Below are positions 36,056-47,821 of a DNA stretch of 64,000 nucleotides, piece by piece. The stretch is from Bidens hawaiensis. Taxonomy: Eukaryota > Streptophyta > Magnoliopsida > Asterales > Asteraceae. The notes under the pieces are model-generated. The model searched no databases. It saw only the letters and a program-made list of their open reading frames with translations, and had not been told where the DNA came from. The translations under genes and the position numbers were made by a program. The stretch is from NCBI GenBank assembly GCA_021521415.1, contig JAIQDT010014626.1, forward strand, positions 1 to 64,000. The letters run 5' to 3'. The stretch's first letter is position 1, and each line of letters starts with the position of its first letter.

Positions 36056-36126
36056 TAGCCTGGTCTATTGGTTAGCTCATGTGAGTGTGGGCAGAAGGAC
36101 CCGGGTTCGAACCCGGGTCAGCCCGT
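36056..36126 (+). other. tRNA-like module T3 in LTR B'
   Basis: The best of the four modules. A-box-like TTGGTTAGCTCATGTG, then 30 nt, then a perfect B-box and T-arm: ACCCG-GGTTCGAA-CCCGGGT. The 5' side (CCTGGTCTA) does not pair with the 3' side (CAGCCCG), so no full acceptor stem. A pyrimidine-rich tract follows. tRNAscan-type scoring would decide between tRNA pseudogene and SINE head. Confidence 0.78.
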
Positions 36127-37784
36127 TTCTTTTCTTTTCTTTTTATTTTCTTTTTAAATCGTTTTTCTTTTAGATAATAACCAAACTAAAATGTATAGAA
36201 CTTTATTAAAATCAATAAAAACTATTTTAAGTTAAATAAAATTAGTTATGATATATATTTATCATTTTGTCAATCTTTAAAACTCGTCAAATTCGTTTTA
36301 CACTCGTTTAAATTATATAAATTATGTTTTGTTGTTAAACTTTATAATTTCGTTTTCAAAATAAAATATATCGTTAACACCAATTTTTTCATAACATTTA
36401 TAATAGTCAAACTTGATATTAATCTCGTAATGTAAACTAAAATTAAATTAATAATTTAATAATAAATTCGTTAAAATTCGTTAATGTATAAAATCATATT
36501 ATAATATCCAACTCCATAATTAAACATACGTTAGACACTTCTAATTTCCGGAAAATAGATTTATTTACTTTTATAAAGTTAGTTAATATTTTATTTTGTA
36601 TCTTTTAATTCTAGTTCGTGACGTTCAATTGCTTCGGTTTCATTTACCGCACTTTCGCTGTTATTTCAAGTTTGTCTTCAACTTCAAAGTGAGTTTCTCA
36701 CACCCCCTTTTACCCTTTTTAACTATTTTGGGGGTAGCATATATATCCTATCAATTCAATTTCGTTTATTCATTATTTACAAACTACAACTCGCTACAAG
36801 AACTGTGTGTTACTAGTTACTTGCTACAAATTACTTGCTCATGGATTACTTTAAGATAGTATGATCATACGGCCCCCTCCCCCATTGCGCTCAATACATT
36901 TGTTGTTATGAGTGGAAAATGGCCTCATTATCCGAGTACGTTGGTGCACAATCCCACTGGAAAGGATCTTACTTGCGCTTATCTGAGTGCGCTGTTGCAC
37001 AATCCCAGTTGGAAAGGACATTACTTGCTCATTTACACTTGTTCATGGAATTGTATGATTTTTATGTACGTATATCAAAACTTGTGTGAACTCACAAACT
37101 ATTCATTTAGTTGACTTTATTTTATGTATATGTTACAGGTATAAATATTAGAGGATGAAACGGAGAAGACACTAGAACTTAGGTTATATTAATAAATGGA
37201 CAAGTTGTTAATTGTTCTTGTATTTCTTGTTACAAACTTGTGTACTTGATGTTTAAGTTAATTAATGATAATATTGTCACTTAATAGTGTCACATGTGTT
37301 TTGGGCAATTTGTACGTCACACTCGGGCGTATTCCGCTTTAGCCGGGGTGTTACAATGCTGCCCCTAGACCCCGCTGCCAGGGGCGCTATCCCCGGACCC
37401 CTCGTAGCTAGGGGTTGCAATAACGTAGAAGAATGATATAGTTAGAAATATTTGATTGATACTTGTAATTATTATATAGTCAGCCGTGCACAGCTAAATA
37501 GGGGTATTACTATAAACTCAGAAAGAAACGACATCCATGTGAGTTTCTAGGCCCACTTCCTTGTAATGTTTTTGGGGCTGTTTGCATACTCGATATGGTT
37601 AGGTAATACACTTACCCTAAGTGGTAAGTGTTTGATATGTGAAAGTTATGATGTTGTATGTATAATATATGAATGTTTTATGAATGAACTTTGTATGCTA
37701 TTGAAGGTAAAAAGAATTAAAAGTAATCAATTAGAGGTATATAGATTCATGTACGATTATGGTATGGTTGTATGGATAGTCGAC

Positions 37785-37920
37785 GAACAAGGGAACCAGA
37801 TCCAAATAATATTCGAGGTGAGAGGGAACTGGACCCTAATAAAATTCGAGGAAAGAGGGAACCGGACCTTAATAATATCCGAGGCAAGAGAGAAACGGGC
37901 CCTAATAATACTCGAGGAAG
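37785..37920. repeat. 37-bp tandem array in LTR F2
   Basis: Four units of about 37 bp with core CCTAATAATATTCGAGG and AGAGGGAACCGG. It is the counterpart of the arrays in F1 and F3 but with different spacer sequence. Confidence 0.85.
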
Positions 37921-38912
37921 TTAAGGTGAATGCTATTTAAAACGTATAAGTATGTATATATAGAAAAATAAAATATGAAAGAATGAAAGTATGAAAGTAC
38001 AGAAGTAAGAATGAAGGTATATACTTATGAGTGTATGAAAGACAGTTAAGCCGATTAAGTATGTAGTATATGAACGTATTGTATGTTGCCTGATTAACTA
38101 GAACTCACTCAGTGTAGCTGACTTTTAGTATGCACGCAAGTGAGTAGAATGAGACAGCTAGCTTGAAGGGGGACACATGGCAAAATAATAAAGAAGCTGA
38201 CATATGAAGACTTATTAGATGATGTTTAAACTCAAAGACATGTTGTAATGAATGGTTGACATTTCTAATGCGCGAAAAAGTTTAAATTAACTCTGATGTT
38301 TAGAACTGTGTTTATGAGTAAATCCAACGACCAATGTAGGGCACCAGGACCGGGCCTTACAAGTATATATAACCAATATTAAAACTTCATCTTCTACACT
38401 AATTAACCTTAGGATTCAAATTGCTTAAACCGTTCCATGTTCGTTAATTTAAAGTTAGGGGTTTTGTTTTGTAACTTAAAGTGATTGAAAACCATATAAC
38501 ACTTACTTGATTTGGTTCCGGAATGGTGGTGAACGGAGTTTGGCCGAAACTTAACTTTGACGAATCAAGATGGAATTATAGAGAGTTTTTTTGTATAAAT
38601 TGATGTTGTAATCAAATTTAGACGATGGTAGGGTCCAGTTTATAGTGGTAATCGGAGCGTATAATTTTAATTCGTCGTTAATGGTTTTGAATAATATCTT
38701 GCGGTTCCGGATTATAATCGGCCATTAAATTTTGTTATTACGATTTAATTAGCTTTATTACAGGTCCTAATTAGTGGAGAAACGTGTTATACTAATTATT
38801 TGGGTCAAATAACGGGATTTAATATGTCGCCGGATTAATTTGCGCCGCTGGCCGGAAAAACGAGATTAAAGGGGACGGGGGAGATAGGGCTGGTAGGTTG
38901 GGTTAGTTGTTG

Positions 38913-38971
38913 TTATTATATTATATTATATTATATTATATTATATTATATTATATTATATTATATTATAT
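38913..38971. repeat. (TTATA)n microsatellite, left part
   Basis: Pentanucleotide run in LTR B, cut by Copia3. The last five bases TATAT are one TSD copy. Confidence 0.95.
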
Positions 38972-39861
38972 TGTTGGGTTTTATACAAGATTATCAAAGT
39001 TCAAGTTAACCAAATTTAACTAGAAAACGCAACGGAAGCTTAGATTTTAAAACTTGTTATAAACATACCATTATGTTAAAACTAAAACCCAATGAACAAG
39101 GATCAAAATTACAAGAACAAGATGCTCACAAAATGTAAATTGTACCTTCTTCTACCTTTAGAAGAACAAGCAAGTTGTTGAAGATGATGGTGGATGAATG
39201 GCAAGCCTCCAAAGAAGAAGACCTCAAGAGTGTGATACCCCAAGCTATTTGAGACAACACCAAGTGATTGCTAGGATTTATTGAACACTATATGAGCTCC
39301 CAAAGACCCCCAAAATTGCCCACCTTGAGCCGTGAGTTTGAGAGAGAGATAGATAGGTTTTCTTGATTCAAAATTTGAATAATAATGCACACACTCAAGA
39401 CCCCAAAATGCATGTAATCTTATTGGAGATGGATAAAGTTGTCATCACATGGAGACAAGGCATAAAAGGACAAACCTTCCACCCACATGGGGTGGCCGGT
39501 TTTGATATTATTTTTTTTTTTTTTTTTTTTTTTTTGTTTTGTTTTAACCATTTAAAACATCTCCAATTATTTTATAAAACTCATTTTATAAAATGCACAT
39601 ACATTTATGTAATTATTTAACCAATTAAATAATTAATTTATATAAACAAATCATCCAGATAATTTATTTAAATCCTCAAGTGTGTTTGTTTAGAAAACCA
39701 ATTTTCTAAACACGTAGTGTTCGGTATTCGTTTAAATGATCAAATCATTAAAGAATACATTTGGTGTCGTCTAGCTTGTTATTGGGTATGACCCGACTTG
39801 GATCAAACACAGTTAGCCACATTAGTATAAGTATGTGTCTCGGGCACACGTAATTCCAACA
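38972..39861 (-). repeat. Copia3 3' LTR
   Basis: Plus-strand ends TGTTGGGTTTTAT and CACGTAATTCCAACA. It includes a 25-nt T run (39511-39535), a poly-A on the element strand. Length and the embedded 85-codon ORF are identical to those of the other LTR. Confidence 0.96.
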
Positions 39862-40628
39862 ATCTCCCACTTGCACGAGATACATAGAAAATTAATGCAA
39901 GTGGTGAATACCGCCTAACAACAGTTCACCACCCCTAATGTGTTTGACGAAGTGCCATTCAATAACATCATCCCTTCAAGTTCCTTACTTGATATGATTT
40001 AGGTGAATCTATCATTATATCCCTTTGTTACTAGATGTCATGTTGGATCTAAGAGACATAGGCGATCATTCTCTTTACAATTCAACTTTATCAGGCCTTA
40101 GACATCTAAACTCTCAACACATAAGAGGAACAAATTCCTTCTTGACTGTATACGCCTCTCACTATCACTTTTATACTCCACCTGAGCTCATCCTTATGTA
40201 CCATCTTTTACGAATAGCGAAGGGGAGAGTCAAAGTGTAATACTTGGTGAAAATCAAGACCCAGTATACATCTCAGGTCTAAGGATAATATGAAATTCTC
40301 CTTTACTCAAAATTACTAATGATCAAGTCAATCGACTCCATGTAGTAATATTGAGAGCGGGTCAGTCCAATATTTGTATCCCACAAATATCTATGAACCT
40401 TGGCAGCAAACCTATGCTCCATATTCATTCCTCATGAATATCCACCAATCCTAGTTCATAATAGTCTTGCTTCATATTTGTTCCCACAAATGTGATCGAC
40501 TACGGACTTTTAGAATAAGATAACTTATTCATGGATTAAACATGCAAAATCAGAATTTAACTCAAGATTCCATAATCATATAAAAGAGTTAAATTACAAA
40601 AGTCTTTTAAACTTTAATACAAAATAGA
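39862..40628 (-). other. Copia3 polypurine tract and 3' untranslated region
   Basis: AAGTGGGAGAT on the minus strand at 39862-39872 directly precedes the 3' LTR and is the polypurine tract. The remaining 756 bp up to the polyprotein stop has no ORF of the element sense and nothing I recognise. Confidence 0.85.
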
Positions 40629-43600
40629 TCAAATCCAATTACTAGAATATCGAAGTCCTAAGCCACTCGCATGACGCTCATGTTTCGGTCTTTCTAGGAG
40701 CTTCGTGAATGGATCCGCAAGATTTTGATCAGTTCCAACTTTGCGAATACATATCTTTCCTTTTTCAACTTCATCCCTTATGTAGTTGAATCTCCGCTCT
40801 ATGTGCCTTGTCTTTTGGTGCGAACGAGGTTCCTTGATTTGTGCAATCGCACCCTCGTTGTCACAAAAGATTTCTAGGGGGTCTTGAATGGAAGAGACCA
40901 CCCCTAGATCAGTAATGAATTTCTTCAACCATGCAGCTTCCTGAGCTGCCAATGAAGCGGCGATGTATTCTGATTCTGTAGTGGACAATGCTACCACTTC
41001 CTGTTTTGAGCTCTTCCAAGAGACAGCTCCTCCATTAAGAGTGAACACATACCCAGACTGTGATCGAGAATCATCTCGATCAGTTTGGAAGCTCGCATCC
41101 GTGTAACCTTTTATAGCGAGTTCCTCCTCACCAGATCCATATATCAGAAACATATCCTTAGTTCTCCTAAGGTATTTCAACATGCTCTTAACAGCCATCC
41201 AATGACTGTTTCCTGGATTCTGTTGATATCTGCTTGTCATGCTCAAAGCGCATGACACATCCGGTCTAGTACATATCATCGCATACATGATGGATCCTAT
41301 AGCAGAAGCATATGGGATTTGTTTCATCATCTCTTGCTCACCCTTTGAGTTTGGACATTGAGCTGAACTCAATATGGTCCCTCTTTGAATAGGTACAAAA
41401 CCTTTCTTGGAGTTTTCCATCTTGAACCTTTTCAAGATCTTATCAATGTATGTACTTTGGTTCAAACCTATCAAGCGCCTTGACCTATCCCTATAGATCT
41501 TTATTCCCAAAATATAGGCAGCTTCACCTAGATCTTTGATGGAAAATCTACTTCCAAGCCAAGCCTTAACGCTTTCCATGGTTGGAATGTCATTTCCAAA
41601 TAGTAGAATGTCATCGACATACAATACTAAGAAGGTAATTATACTCCCACTAGCTTTCTTATACACACAAGCCTCATCAGCGTTCTTGATGAATCCAAAA
41701 CTTTTGATTTCTTCATCAAAACGATGATTCCAAGTTCTAGATGCTTGTTTCAATCCATAGATTGATTTCTTTAACTTGCATACTTTATTAGGATGTTTTG
41801 GATCGACAAAACCTTCAGGCTGAACCATATAGACATCTTCCTCAAGATATCCATTTAGGAAAGCGGTCTTGACATCCATTTGCCAGATTTCATAATCATA
41901 ATGTGCAGCTATGGCAAATAATATCCTAATAGACTTTAGCATTGCCACAGGCGAAAAAGTTTCATCATAATCAACCCCTTGAGTTTGAGTGAAACCTTTA
42001 GCTACAAGTCTTGCTTTATAAGTATCCAAGTTTCCATGCATATCAGTTTTCCTTTTGAAAACCCACTTACTTCCAACAGCTTTGGAGTTGAGTGGTGGTT
42101 CAACCAATTCCCAAACTTGGTTGTCATACATGGATTGCATCTCAACGTTCATGGCTTCAAGCCATTTGTCACAATCATTCTTGGACATTGCATCACGGTA
42201 TGTGGTCGGTTCATCCGAATCTACCACGTAGCAACCTTCTACAAAAAATCCATATTTTTCAGGTGGATTGCTAATTCTACCAGATCTGCGAACGTTTTGT
42301 GTGTTTTGATCAACCACTTGATCACTTTCAACAACCTCTTGTTGAGTGCTAGTATCAACCAATTGTGTATCATCTTGTGATTGTTGATCCTCATCAAATT
42401 TCACTGTTCTACTATTAGTTCCTTCCTCAAGGAACTTAGTTTCCAAGAACTTACCCTTTCGAGCAATAATAACATTTTGCTCACTAGGATCGTAAAAGTA
42501 ATATCCTAAATCATCTTTAGGATAACCTATAAAGATACACTTAGTGGATCGGACTTCTAATTTGTTTGGGGTGTATTGCTTTACATAAGCTTCACAACCC
42601 CAAACTTTTAAGAATGATAGCGATGGAGCCTTTCCATGCCATACTTCAAAAGGTGTCTTCTCCACTTTCTTGGTTGGAGCCATATTCAATATGCGAACAG
42701 CGGAAAGTAAAGCATAGCCCCAAAATGATAGAGGTAAAGTGCTTCTAGCCATCATCGATCGAACCATATCTAATAGGGTACGATTTCTCCTTTCAGACAC
42801 ACCATTATGTTGTGGTGTTCCAGGTGGAGTAAGTTGTGAAATAATTCCACAACTCTTAAGATGATCTTGAAATACACCACTTAGGTATTCACCTCCTCTA
42901 TCACTACGAAGTACTTTGATTGTGGTCTTGAGTTGTCTTTCTACTTCAGTTTTGAAGTCTTTGAACATTTCAAAAGCTTCATCTTTGTGTTTCATTAAGT
43001 ACACATAACCATATCGACTATAATCGTCAATAAAGGTAATGAAGTATCTTTCACCATTCCTAGTCATTGGTCTAAAAGGACCACATACATCCGAATGTAT
43101 GATACCCAATAATTCTTTTGACCTTTCAAAAGTTTTATTAAAGGGTTGCTTTGTCATTTTGCCTTGTAAACAAGATTCACATACATCAAATGAATCATAC
43201 TCATTTGTTTCTAGAATACCACTCTTGCGAAGAGTTTGCATGCGATTCTTGCTTATATGTCCAAGGCGACAATGCCAAAGATAGGAATCACCCAAGTCCT
43301 TCTTGAGTTTCTTGGTGTTGACATTGTACATTGAACTACTATGTGACGTACCAATTTGATCTATTTCATATATACCATTTATGGGTATAGCTTTAAAATA
43401 AAACATGCCTTTCAACAAAACATGAATATCATAATCAATAAACTTAAGATCAAAGCCACATTGTTTTAAAAGAGACACGGAAATAATGTTTCTCCTTAAC
43501 TTAGGAGCATACAAAACATTCTTCAAAATTACTTCCAAACCACTTGGAAGCTTTAACAAGTAGTCTCCTTGGGCTTGGACTTCAACTCTTGCTCCATTGC

Positions 43601-44639
43601 CCATAAAGAGACTAATGTCCCCTTTGTTGAGTTGTTTACTTCTTTTGAACCCCTGCAACAAATTGCAAATGTGAGTTCCACATCCGGTATCAAGTACCCA
43701 TGTATTTGAAGAAATAACATTTAGTTCAATATGTATAGTAAAGATAATACCTGAGGTATGCCCCGCATCCCTCTTATCTTTTAACGCATTGAGATAGGTC
43801 GGACAATTCCTTTTCCAATGACCTATCTCTCCACACTCAAAGCATGGATCTTGCGCCGCAACCTTTTGCTTTTTTTCCTTCGGTTTGATGGGCGTGATGG
43901 CTTTCCTCTTTCCCTTTCCTTGGACGTGGCCCTTGCCCTTAGCAGCAGTTGCTTTGGGGTTGGAGTTATGTCCCCTTTTCCCTTCATTGATTGTTAGAAC
44001 GGGTAAAACCCTTTTACCCATTCCCGCTTCGGCCGTTCTTAGCATTGCGTGAAGCTCACCAATGCTTTTGTCCCACCCGTTCATGTTATAGTTCATGACA
44101 AAGGTTTCAAACCTTTTGGTCAAAGAGTTGAGGATCAAATCCGTAGCCAACTCATTTGAGACGGGACAATTCAACCTACGAAGCTTTTCAATGTAGCTTT
44201 TCATCTTTAGGACATAAGATGAGACGCTTTGGGTTTCCTCCATACGACATGCATGAAACGCTCGAACCGTTTCGAAACGTTCCGCTCTAGCTTGTTGAAG
44301 AAACATTTCCTTCAATTGAGTTATCATGTCGTATGCCCCATGATGCTCGAAATCCTTTTGGATTTCGGGAATCATAGTCCCTAACATGAGGCAAGAGGCT
44401 TGCACCGAATCTTTGGTGTACTTGACCCAATCGTTATACGCCTCCTCATCTTCCACGTTAGGCTCATCGGGAATGGGATCGTCTAAGACATATGATATCT
44501 CTTCTTGTTTGAGAACTATTCTCAAGTTGCGATACCAATCCATAAAGTTATTATGGTTTAGACGATCCTTTTCAAGGATGGTTCTTAAGGATAGGTTACG
44601 GGTGTTATGGGTAGAGGTGTTTGCATTGTTAGCGGCCAT
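40629..44639 (-). CDS. Copia3 Gag-Pol polyprotein, complete
   Basis: A single 1336-residue ORF encodes all proteins needed for transposition. Order: UBN2-type Gag capsid (about 20-210), nucleocapsid knuckle CFECGEIGHWKRNC (266-279), aspartic protease with DTG at 317-319, GAG-pre-integrase (about 450-505, H/C ligands present), integrase with D517, D580 and E616 (exact DD35E spacing), an acidic Gln-rich hinge (745-790), reverse transcriptase (about 825-1070; Asp in MDVKTAFLNG at 922, YVDD at 1007-1010), and RNase H (D1181, E1222/E1224 in TTESEY, D1260). No stop, frameshift or missing catalytic residue is visible. The ATG at 44639 is the first in frame after the leader. Gag makes the particle, protease matures it, RT/RNase H makes cDNA and integrase inserts it. 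With identical LTRs this is a candidate active element; expression cannot be judged from sequence. Confidence 0.97.
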   Translation of the reverse strand: MAANNANTSTHNTRNLSLRTILEKDRLNHNNFMDWYRNLRIVLKQEEISYVLDDPIPDEPNVEDEEAYNDWVKYTKDSVQASCLMLGTMIPEIQKDFEHHGAYDMITQLKEMFLQQARAERFETVRAFHACRMEETQSVSSYVLKMKSYIEKLRRLNCPVSNELATDLILNSLTKRFETFVMNYNMNGWDKSIGELHAMLRTAEAGMGKRVLPVLTINEGKRGHNSNPKATAAKGKGHVQGKGKRKAITPIKPKEKKQKVAAQDPCFECGEIGHWKRNCPTYLNALKDKRDAGHTSGIIFTIHIELNVISSNTWVLDTGCGTHICNLLQGFKRSKQLNKGDISLFMGNGARVEVQAQGDYLLKLPSGLEVILKNVLYAPKLRRNIISVSLLKQCGFDLKFIDYDIHVLLKGMFYFKAIPINGIYEIDQIGTSHSSSMYNVNTKKLKKDLGDSYLWHCRLGHISKNRMQTLRKSGILETNEYDSFDVCESCLQGKMTKQPFNKTFERSKELLGIIHSDVCGPFRPMTRNGERYFITFIDDYSRYGYVYLMKHKDEAFEMFKDFKTEVERQLKTTIKVLRSDRGGEYLSGVFQDHLKSCGIISQLTPPGTPQHNGVSERRNRTLLDMVRSMMARSTLPLSFWGYALLSAVRILNMAPTKKVEKTPFEVWHGKAPSLSFLKVWGCEAYVKQYTPNKLEVRSTKCIFIGYPKDDLGYYFYDPSEQNVIIARKGKFLETKFLEEGTNSRTVKFDEDQQSQDDTQLVDTSTQQEVVESDQVVDQNTQNVRRSGRISNPPEKYGFFVEGCYVVDSDEPTTYRDAMSKNDCDKWLEAMNVEMQSMYDNQVWELVEPPLNSKAVGSKWVFKRKTDMHGNLDTYKARLVAKGFTQTQGVDYDETFSPVAMLKSIRILFAIAAHYDYEIWQMDVKTAFLNGYLEEDVYMVQPEGFVDPKHPNKVCKLKKSIYGLKQASRTWNHRFDEEIKSFGFIKNADEACVYKKASGSIITFLVLYVDDILLFGNDIPTMESVKAWLGSRFSIKDLGEAAYILGIKIYRDRSRRLIGLNQSTYIDKILKRFKMENSKKGFVPIQRGTILSSAQCPNSKGEQEMMKQIPYASAIGSIMYAMICTRPDVSCALSMTSRYQQNPGNSHWMAVKSMLKYLRRTKDMFLIYGSGEEELAIKGYTDASFQTDRDDSRSQSGYVFTLNGGAVSWKSSKQEVVALSTTESEYIAASLAAQEAAWLKKFITDLGVVSSIQDPLEIFCDNEGAIAQIKEPRSHQKTRHIERRFNYIRDEVEKGKICIRKVGTDQNLADPFTKLLERPKHERHASGLGLRYSSNWI

Positions 44640-46271
44640 CTACAAAATTTAACAAAGTTTTATTTTAGTATTATAAACAATTTAATTATTAATACCCTTT
44701 TATTCAAATTTTAAAATAATAATTAAATTCTAGAATCCAACGATAAATCAAATTTCGGTTAGGTGACCTTTATCCCGTTATTTGATTTAACAAGGTAGTC
44801 AATCTTGACAATTGCAACCCTTTGCAACTTCTAGAGGTATGGGACCATTCGAAATCCTTATTTCGTGTTGGCATGTTTATCCCATCAACACCATTGGACC
44901 CCATGCTTAGGTGACCTTTATCACATGGTTTCCAATTCAAGTCGTCCTACTTGTATAAACATGTAAGATTAACATACAAGTGGTTAGGTGACCTTTATCC
45001 CACAAATATGTTAATATTACCCTAAGTATATTAGTTTGCTCAAAATGGTTAGGTGACCTTTATCCCATTTAAAGTTCCCTAATACGTTAAGTGTCATACA
45101 AAAGGATGGTGTAAGACTTGTTTCCTTGGTAATTATGAAAAAGGGATTTTAAGTTTTCCAATATTCTAGTTTGAAAAACATTATGCCATATCCTAACATG
45201 CATTTAGCAATATGGCGATTTTGAAAACCAATTTTCAAGGTTCAAGTTATAATAAAACCAATTTTATTATATGTGAGTAATCGCTTAGTTTTAATAAACC
45301 CATTTAATTAAACTAATTGACGCGATATTACCAAATATATATTAGAACCCGTTTTATGCTTGTTGTCGTTCCTATGTGACGGTTTGGATATCCTAATATC
45401 TATCAACCACACATTACAATAAGTAAAACAAACAACCAAGCAAACACATGCAAAATATAGTCATAACCGAGAACCGCTAAGTTTGACCATACTTGTTAGC
45501 CGAAACAAGTATAGGTCATAAGTCACACCTAAGGGACAAAACATGACACAAGGATGGAATGTTGACTCCCACTTGACCTTGCATCCAAATGCTTCAAGTA
45601 TCCTTTCCAAGTTGTTGTGTTCTTGTTGGGCTTGTTAATGGGCTCCAAACTTCCAAAAGTCTTCTTGGGCCCAAGAGTGAAATTTATGGGCCTAATGGGC
45701 TTGAATCCCATGATGGGCCGGTGAGGCCCAACAAGCCCAAAATTTCGGTCCAAGGCCCAAATCCACCAATTCTTGCATCTTCAATTTTTTACAAAATGTA
45801 TCCTAATACATATTTTTCTAAAAAAAAGAAAATGCAACTAATCTATTTATTACAAACCAACTTATGAATAAATAAATTACACAAGCCTAAGATTATGAAT
45901 TATTACAACCACATTGAATAATAAACATAATCAACATACACAAACAACAATCAACACATCCAAGGTCTAGGTTTCGGTTATGACACATCCAAACATACCA
46001 AATGTTCTAAGCATGCAACCTAAGCAACCAATGCCCAAAATTCCAAAAGAATCGGCCCCCCCCCCCCAAGAGGCTACGGCCCAAATTATTATTATTATTT
46101 TTTTTTTATTTTCAACATCCAAATGTTATTAATGGTTTCCTAAGATCTTTCATGCATGTCAAGATCTTACAAATCCATGAGGGGTAAAATCCACCCAAAT
46201 TTCGGACCCCTTTTTCACCCATGAAAAACCCGAAATCTATGAACATGCAAGGAGCATAAGTCCTTGTAACC
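44640..46271 (-). other. Copia3 untranslated leader with repeated GGTGACC motif
   Basis: 1.6-kb leader between PBS and gag ATG. Four copies of a 20-nt motif, GGTTAGGTGACCTTTATCCC on the plus strand, lie at 44757-44776, 44905-44924 (two changes), 44982-45001 and 45047-45066; each includes the palindrome GGTGACC. A 13-nt C run at 46055-46067 and an ATT/T-rich stretch (46087-46109) follow. No ORF that resembles a known protein. Confidence 0.85.
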
Positions 46272-46285
46272 GGCTCTTGATGCCA
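46272..46285 (-). other. Copia3 primer-binding site
   Basis: TGGCATCAAGAGCC on the minus strand, one base from the LTR. Close to the initiator Met type TGGTATCAGAGCC but with one substitution and an inserted A, so the primer tRNA is less certain than for Copia1 and Copia2. Confidence 0.75.
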
Positions 46286-46286
46286 T

Positions 46287-47176
46287 TGTTGGGTTTTATA
46301 CAAGATTATCAAAGTTCAAGTTAACCAAATTTAACTAGAAAACGCAACGGAAGCTTAGATTTTAAAACTTGTTATAAACATACCATTATGTTAAAACTAA
46401 AACCCAATGAACAAGGATCAAAATTACAAGAACAAGATGCTCACAAAATGTAAATTGTACCTTCTTCTACCTTTAGAAGAACAAGCAAGTTGTTGAAGAT
46501 GATGGTGGATGAATGGCAAGCCTCCAAAGAAGAAGACCTCAAGAGTGTGATACCCCAAGCTATTTGAGACAACACCAAGTGATTGCTAGGATTTATTGAA
46601 CACTATATGAGCTCCCAAAGACCCCCAAAATTGCCCACCTTGAGCCGTGAGTTTGAGAGAGAGATAGATAGGTTTTCTTGATTCAAAATTTGAATAATAA
46701 TGCACACACTCAAGACCCCAAAATGCATGTAATCTTATTGGAGATGGATAAAGTTGTCATCACATGGAGACAAGGCATAAAAGGACAAACCTTCCACCCA
46801 CATGGGGTGGCCGGTTTTGATATTATTTTTTTTTTTTTTTTTTTTTTTTTGTTTTGTTTTAACCATTTAAAACATCTCCAATTATTTTATAAAACTCATT
46901 TTATAAAATGCACATACATTTATGTAATTATTTAACCAATTAAATAATTAATTTATATAAACAAATCATCCAGATAATTTATTTAAATCCTCAAGTGTGT
47001 TTGTTTAGAAAACCAATTTTCTAAACACGTAGTGTTCGGTATTCGTTTAAATGATCAAATCATTAAAGAATACATTTGGTGTCGTCTAGCTTGTTATTGG
47101 GTATGACCCGACTTGGATCAAACACAGTTAGCCACATTAGTATAAGTATGTGTCTCGGGCACACGTAATTCCAACA
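46287..47176 (-). repeat. Copia3 5' LTR
   Basis: Same ends, same 890-bp length and same 25-nt homopolymer (46826-46850) as the 3' LTR. It drives transcription toward lower coordinates. Confidence 0.96.
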
Positions 47177-47250
47177 TATATTATATTATATTATATTATA
47201 TTATATTATATTATATTATATTATATTATATTATATTATATTATATTATA
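47177..47250. repeat. (TTATA)n microsatellite, right part
   Basis: Continuation of the run at 38913-38971, beginning with the second TSD copy TATAT. Confidence 0.95.
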
Positions 47251-47493
47251 AATTCATATTTACACAATGGCTCCTGAACTTTCAATATATATTAAAACTG
47301 CATATATATTCTATTTACACTTTGAACCTTGTACTTTGAGATGTTATATAAATGAAATAAGAATTTAAAATTTTATATATTAAACACATTATACCTTATA
47401 GTTTAGAACTTGATTATTTTATTAAACTTTAAATCCCAGAGATTCGTTATATGAACAAAACAAAGAGAAAATGAACGACTAATAACTATAAAT

Positions 47494-47811
47494 TGTTGTA
47501 AATAATATCAAATGGTAAACGACAAATAGAATACATTGAAACGACACAAGGGGTCGGTTTAACGAATACAAATACAAATACGAATACGAATAAAAATCAA
47601 CAGATGTCACAGAGAGAGAAAATAATCAAAGTGTCTAACCAAACAAAAGATAACACCATAACTTATATAGCTTAGTACAAGCCACACAGGCCAAGCTCAA
47701 TCTAAACCCAATACTCGTCTAGCCCACCAAAATCCATCAAGTGATTTCGGTTAATACTAAAAAAAGTCGTAAAAACAATACAAAGCTTAAACCACAAAAT
47801 ATAGCCCAACA
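47494..47811 (-). repeat. Putative 3' LTR of a SIRE-type Copia fragment
   Basis: Minus-strand start TGTTGGGCTATATTTTG at 47811, right after a polypurine tract GGGGGGGAGAT (47812-47821). The other end is set tentatively at TGTTG (47494), giving TG...CA ends and a TATA-like CTTATATAG; no second copy or TSD confirms it. Confidence 0.5.
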
Positions 47812-47821
47812 ATCTCCCCCC

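Larger units (their letters stand above)
38972..47176 (-). mobile_element. Copia3: intact young Copia retrotransposon
   Basis: An 8205-bp minus-strand element with LTRs 38972-39861 and 46287-47176 (890 bp each, no difference seen in the parts I compared), TSD TATAT at 38967-38971 and 47177-47181, PBS, 1.6-kb leader, one uninterrupted polyprotein and polypurine tract. It is inserted in a (TTATA)n microsatellite of LTR B. All structural requirements for autonomy are visible. Clade not assigned; it is not of the SIRE type. Confidence 0.96.

Noticed and set aside
36056..36126. Functional tRNA gene
   Set aside because: A- and B-boxes are good but no acceptor stem pairing and no clear anticodon arm could be drawn; kept as tRNA-like.
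39363..39620. Identical 85-codon ORFs at 39363 and 46678
   Set aside because: They lie in the two Copia3 LTRs across the homopolymer run; identity reflects LTR identity and not a gene pair.
41536..43284. Several 60-130 codon plus ORFs opposite the Copia3 polyprotein
   Set aside because: Antisense shadows of the 1336-codon reading frame.
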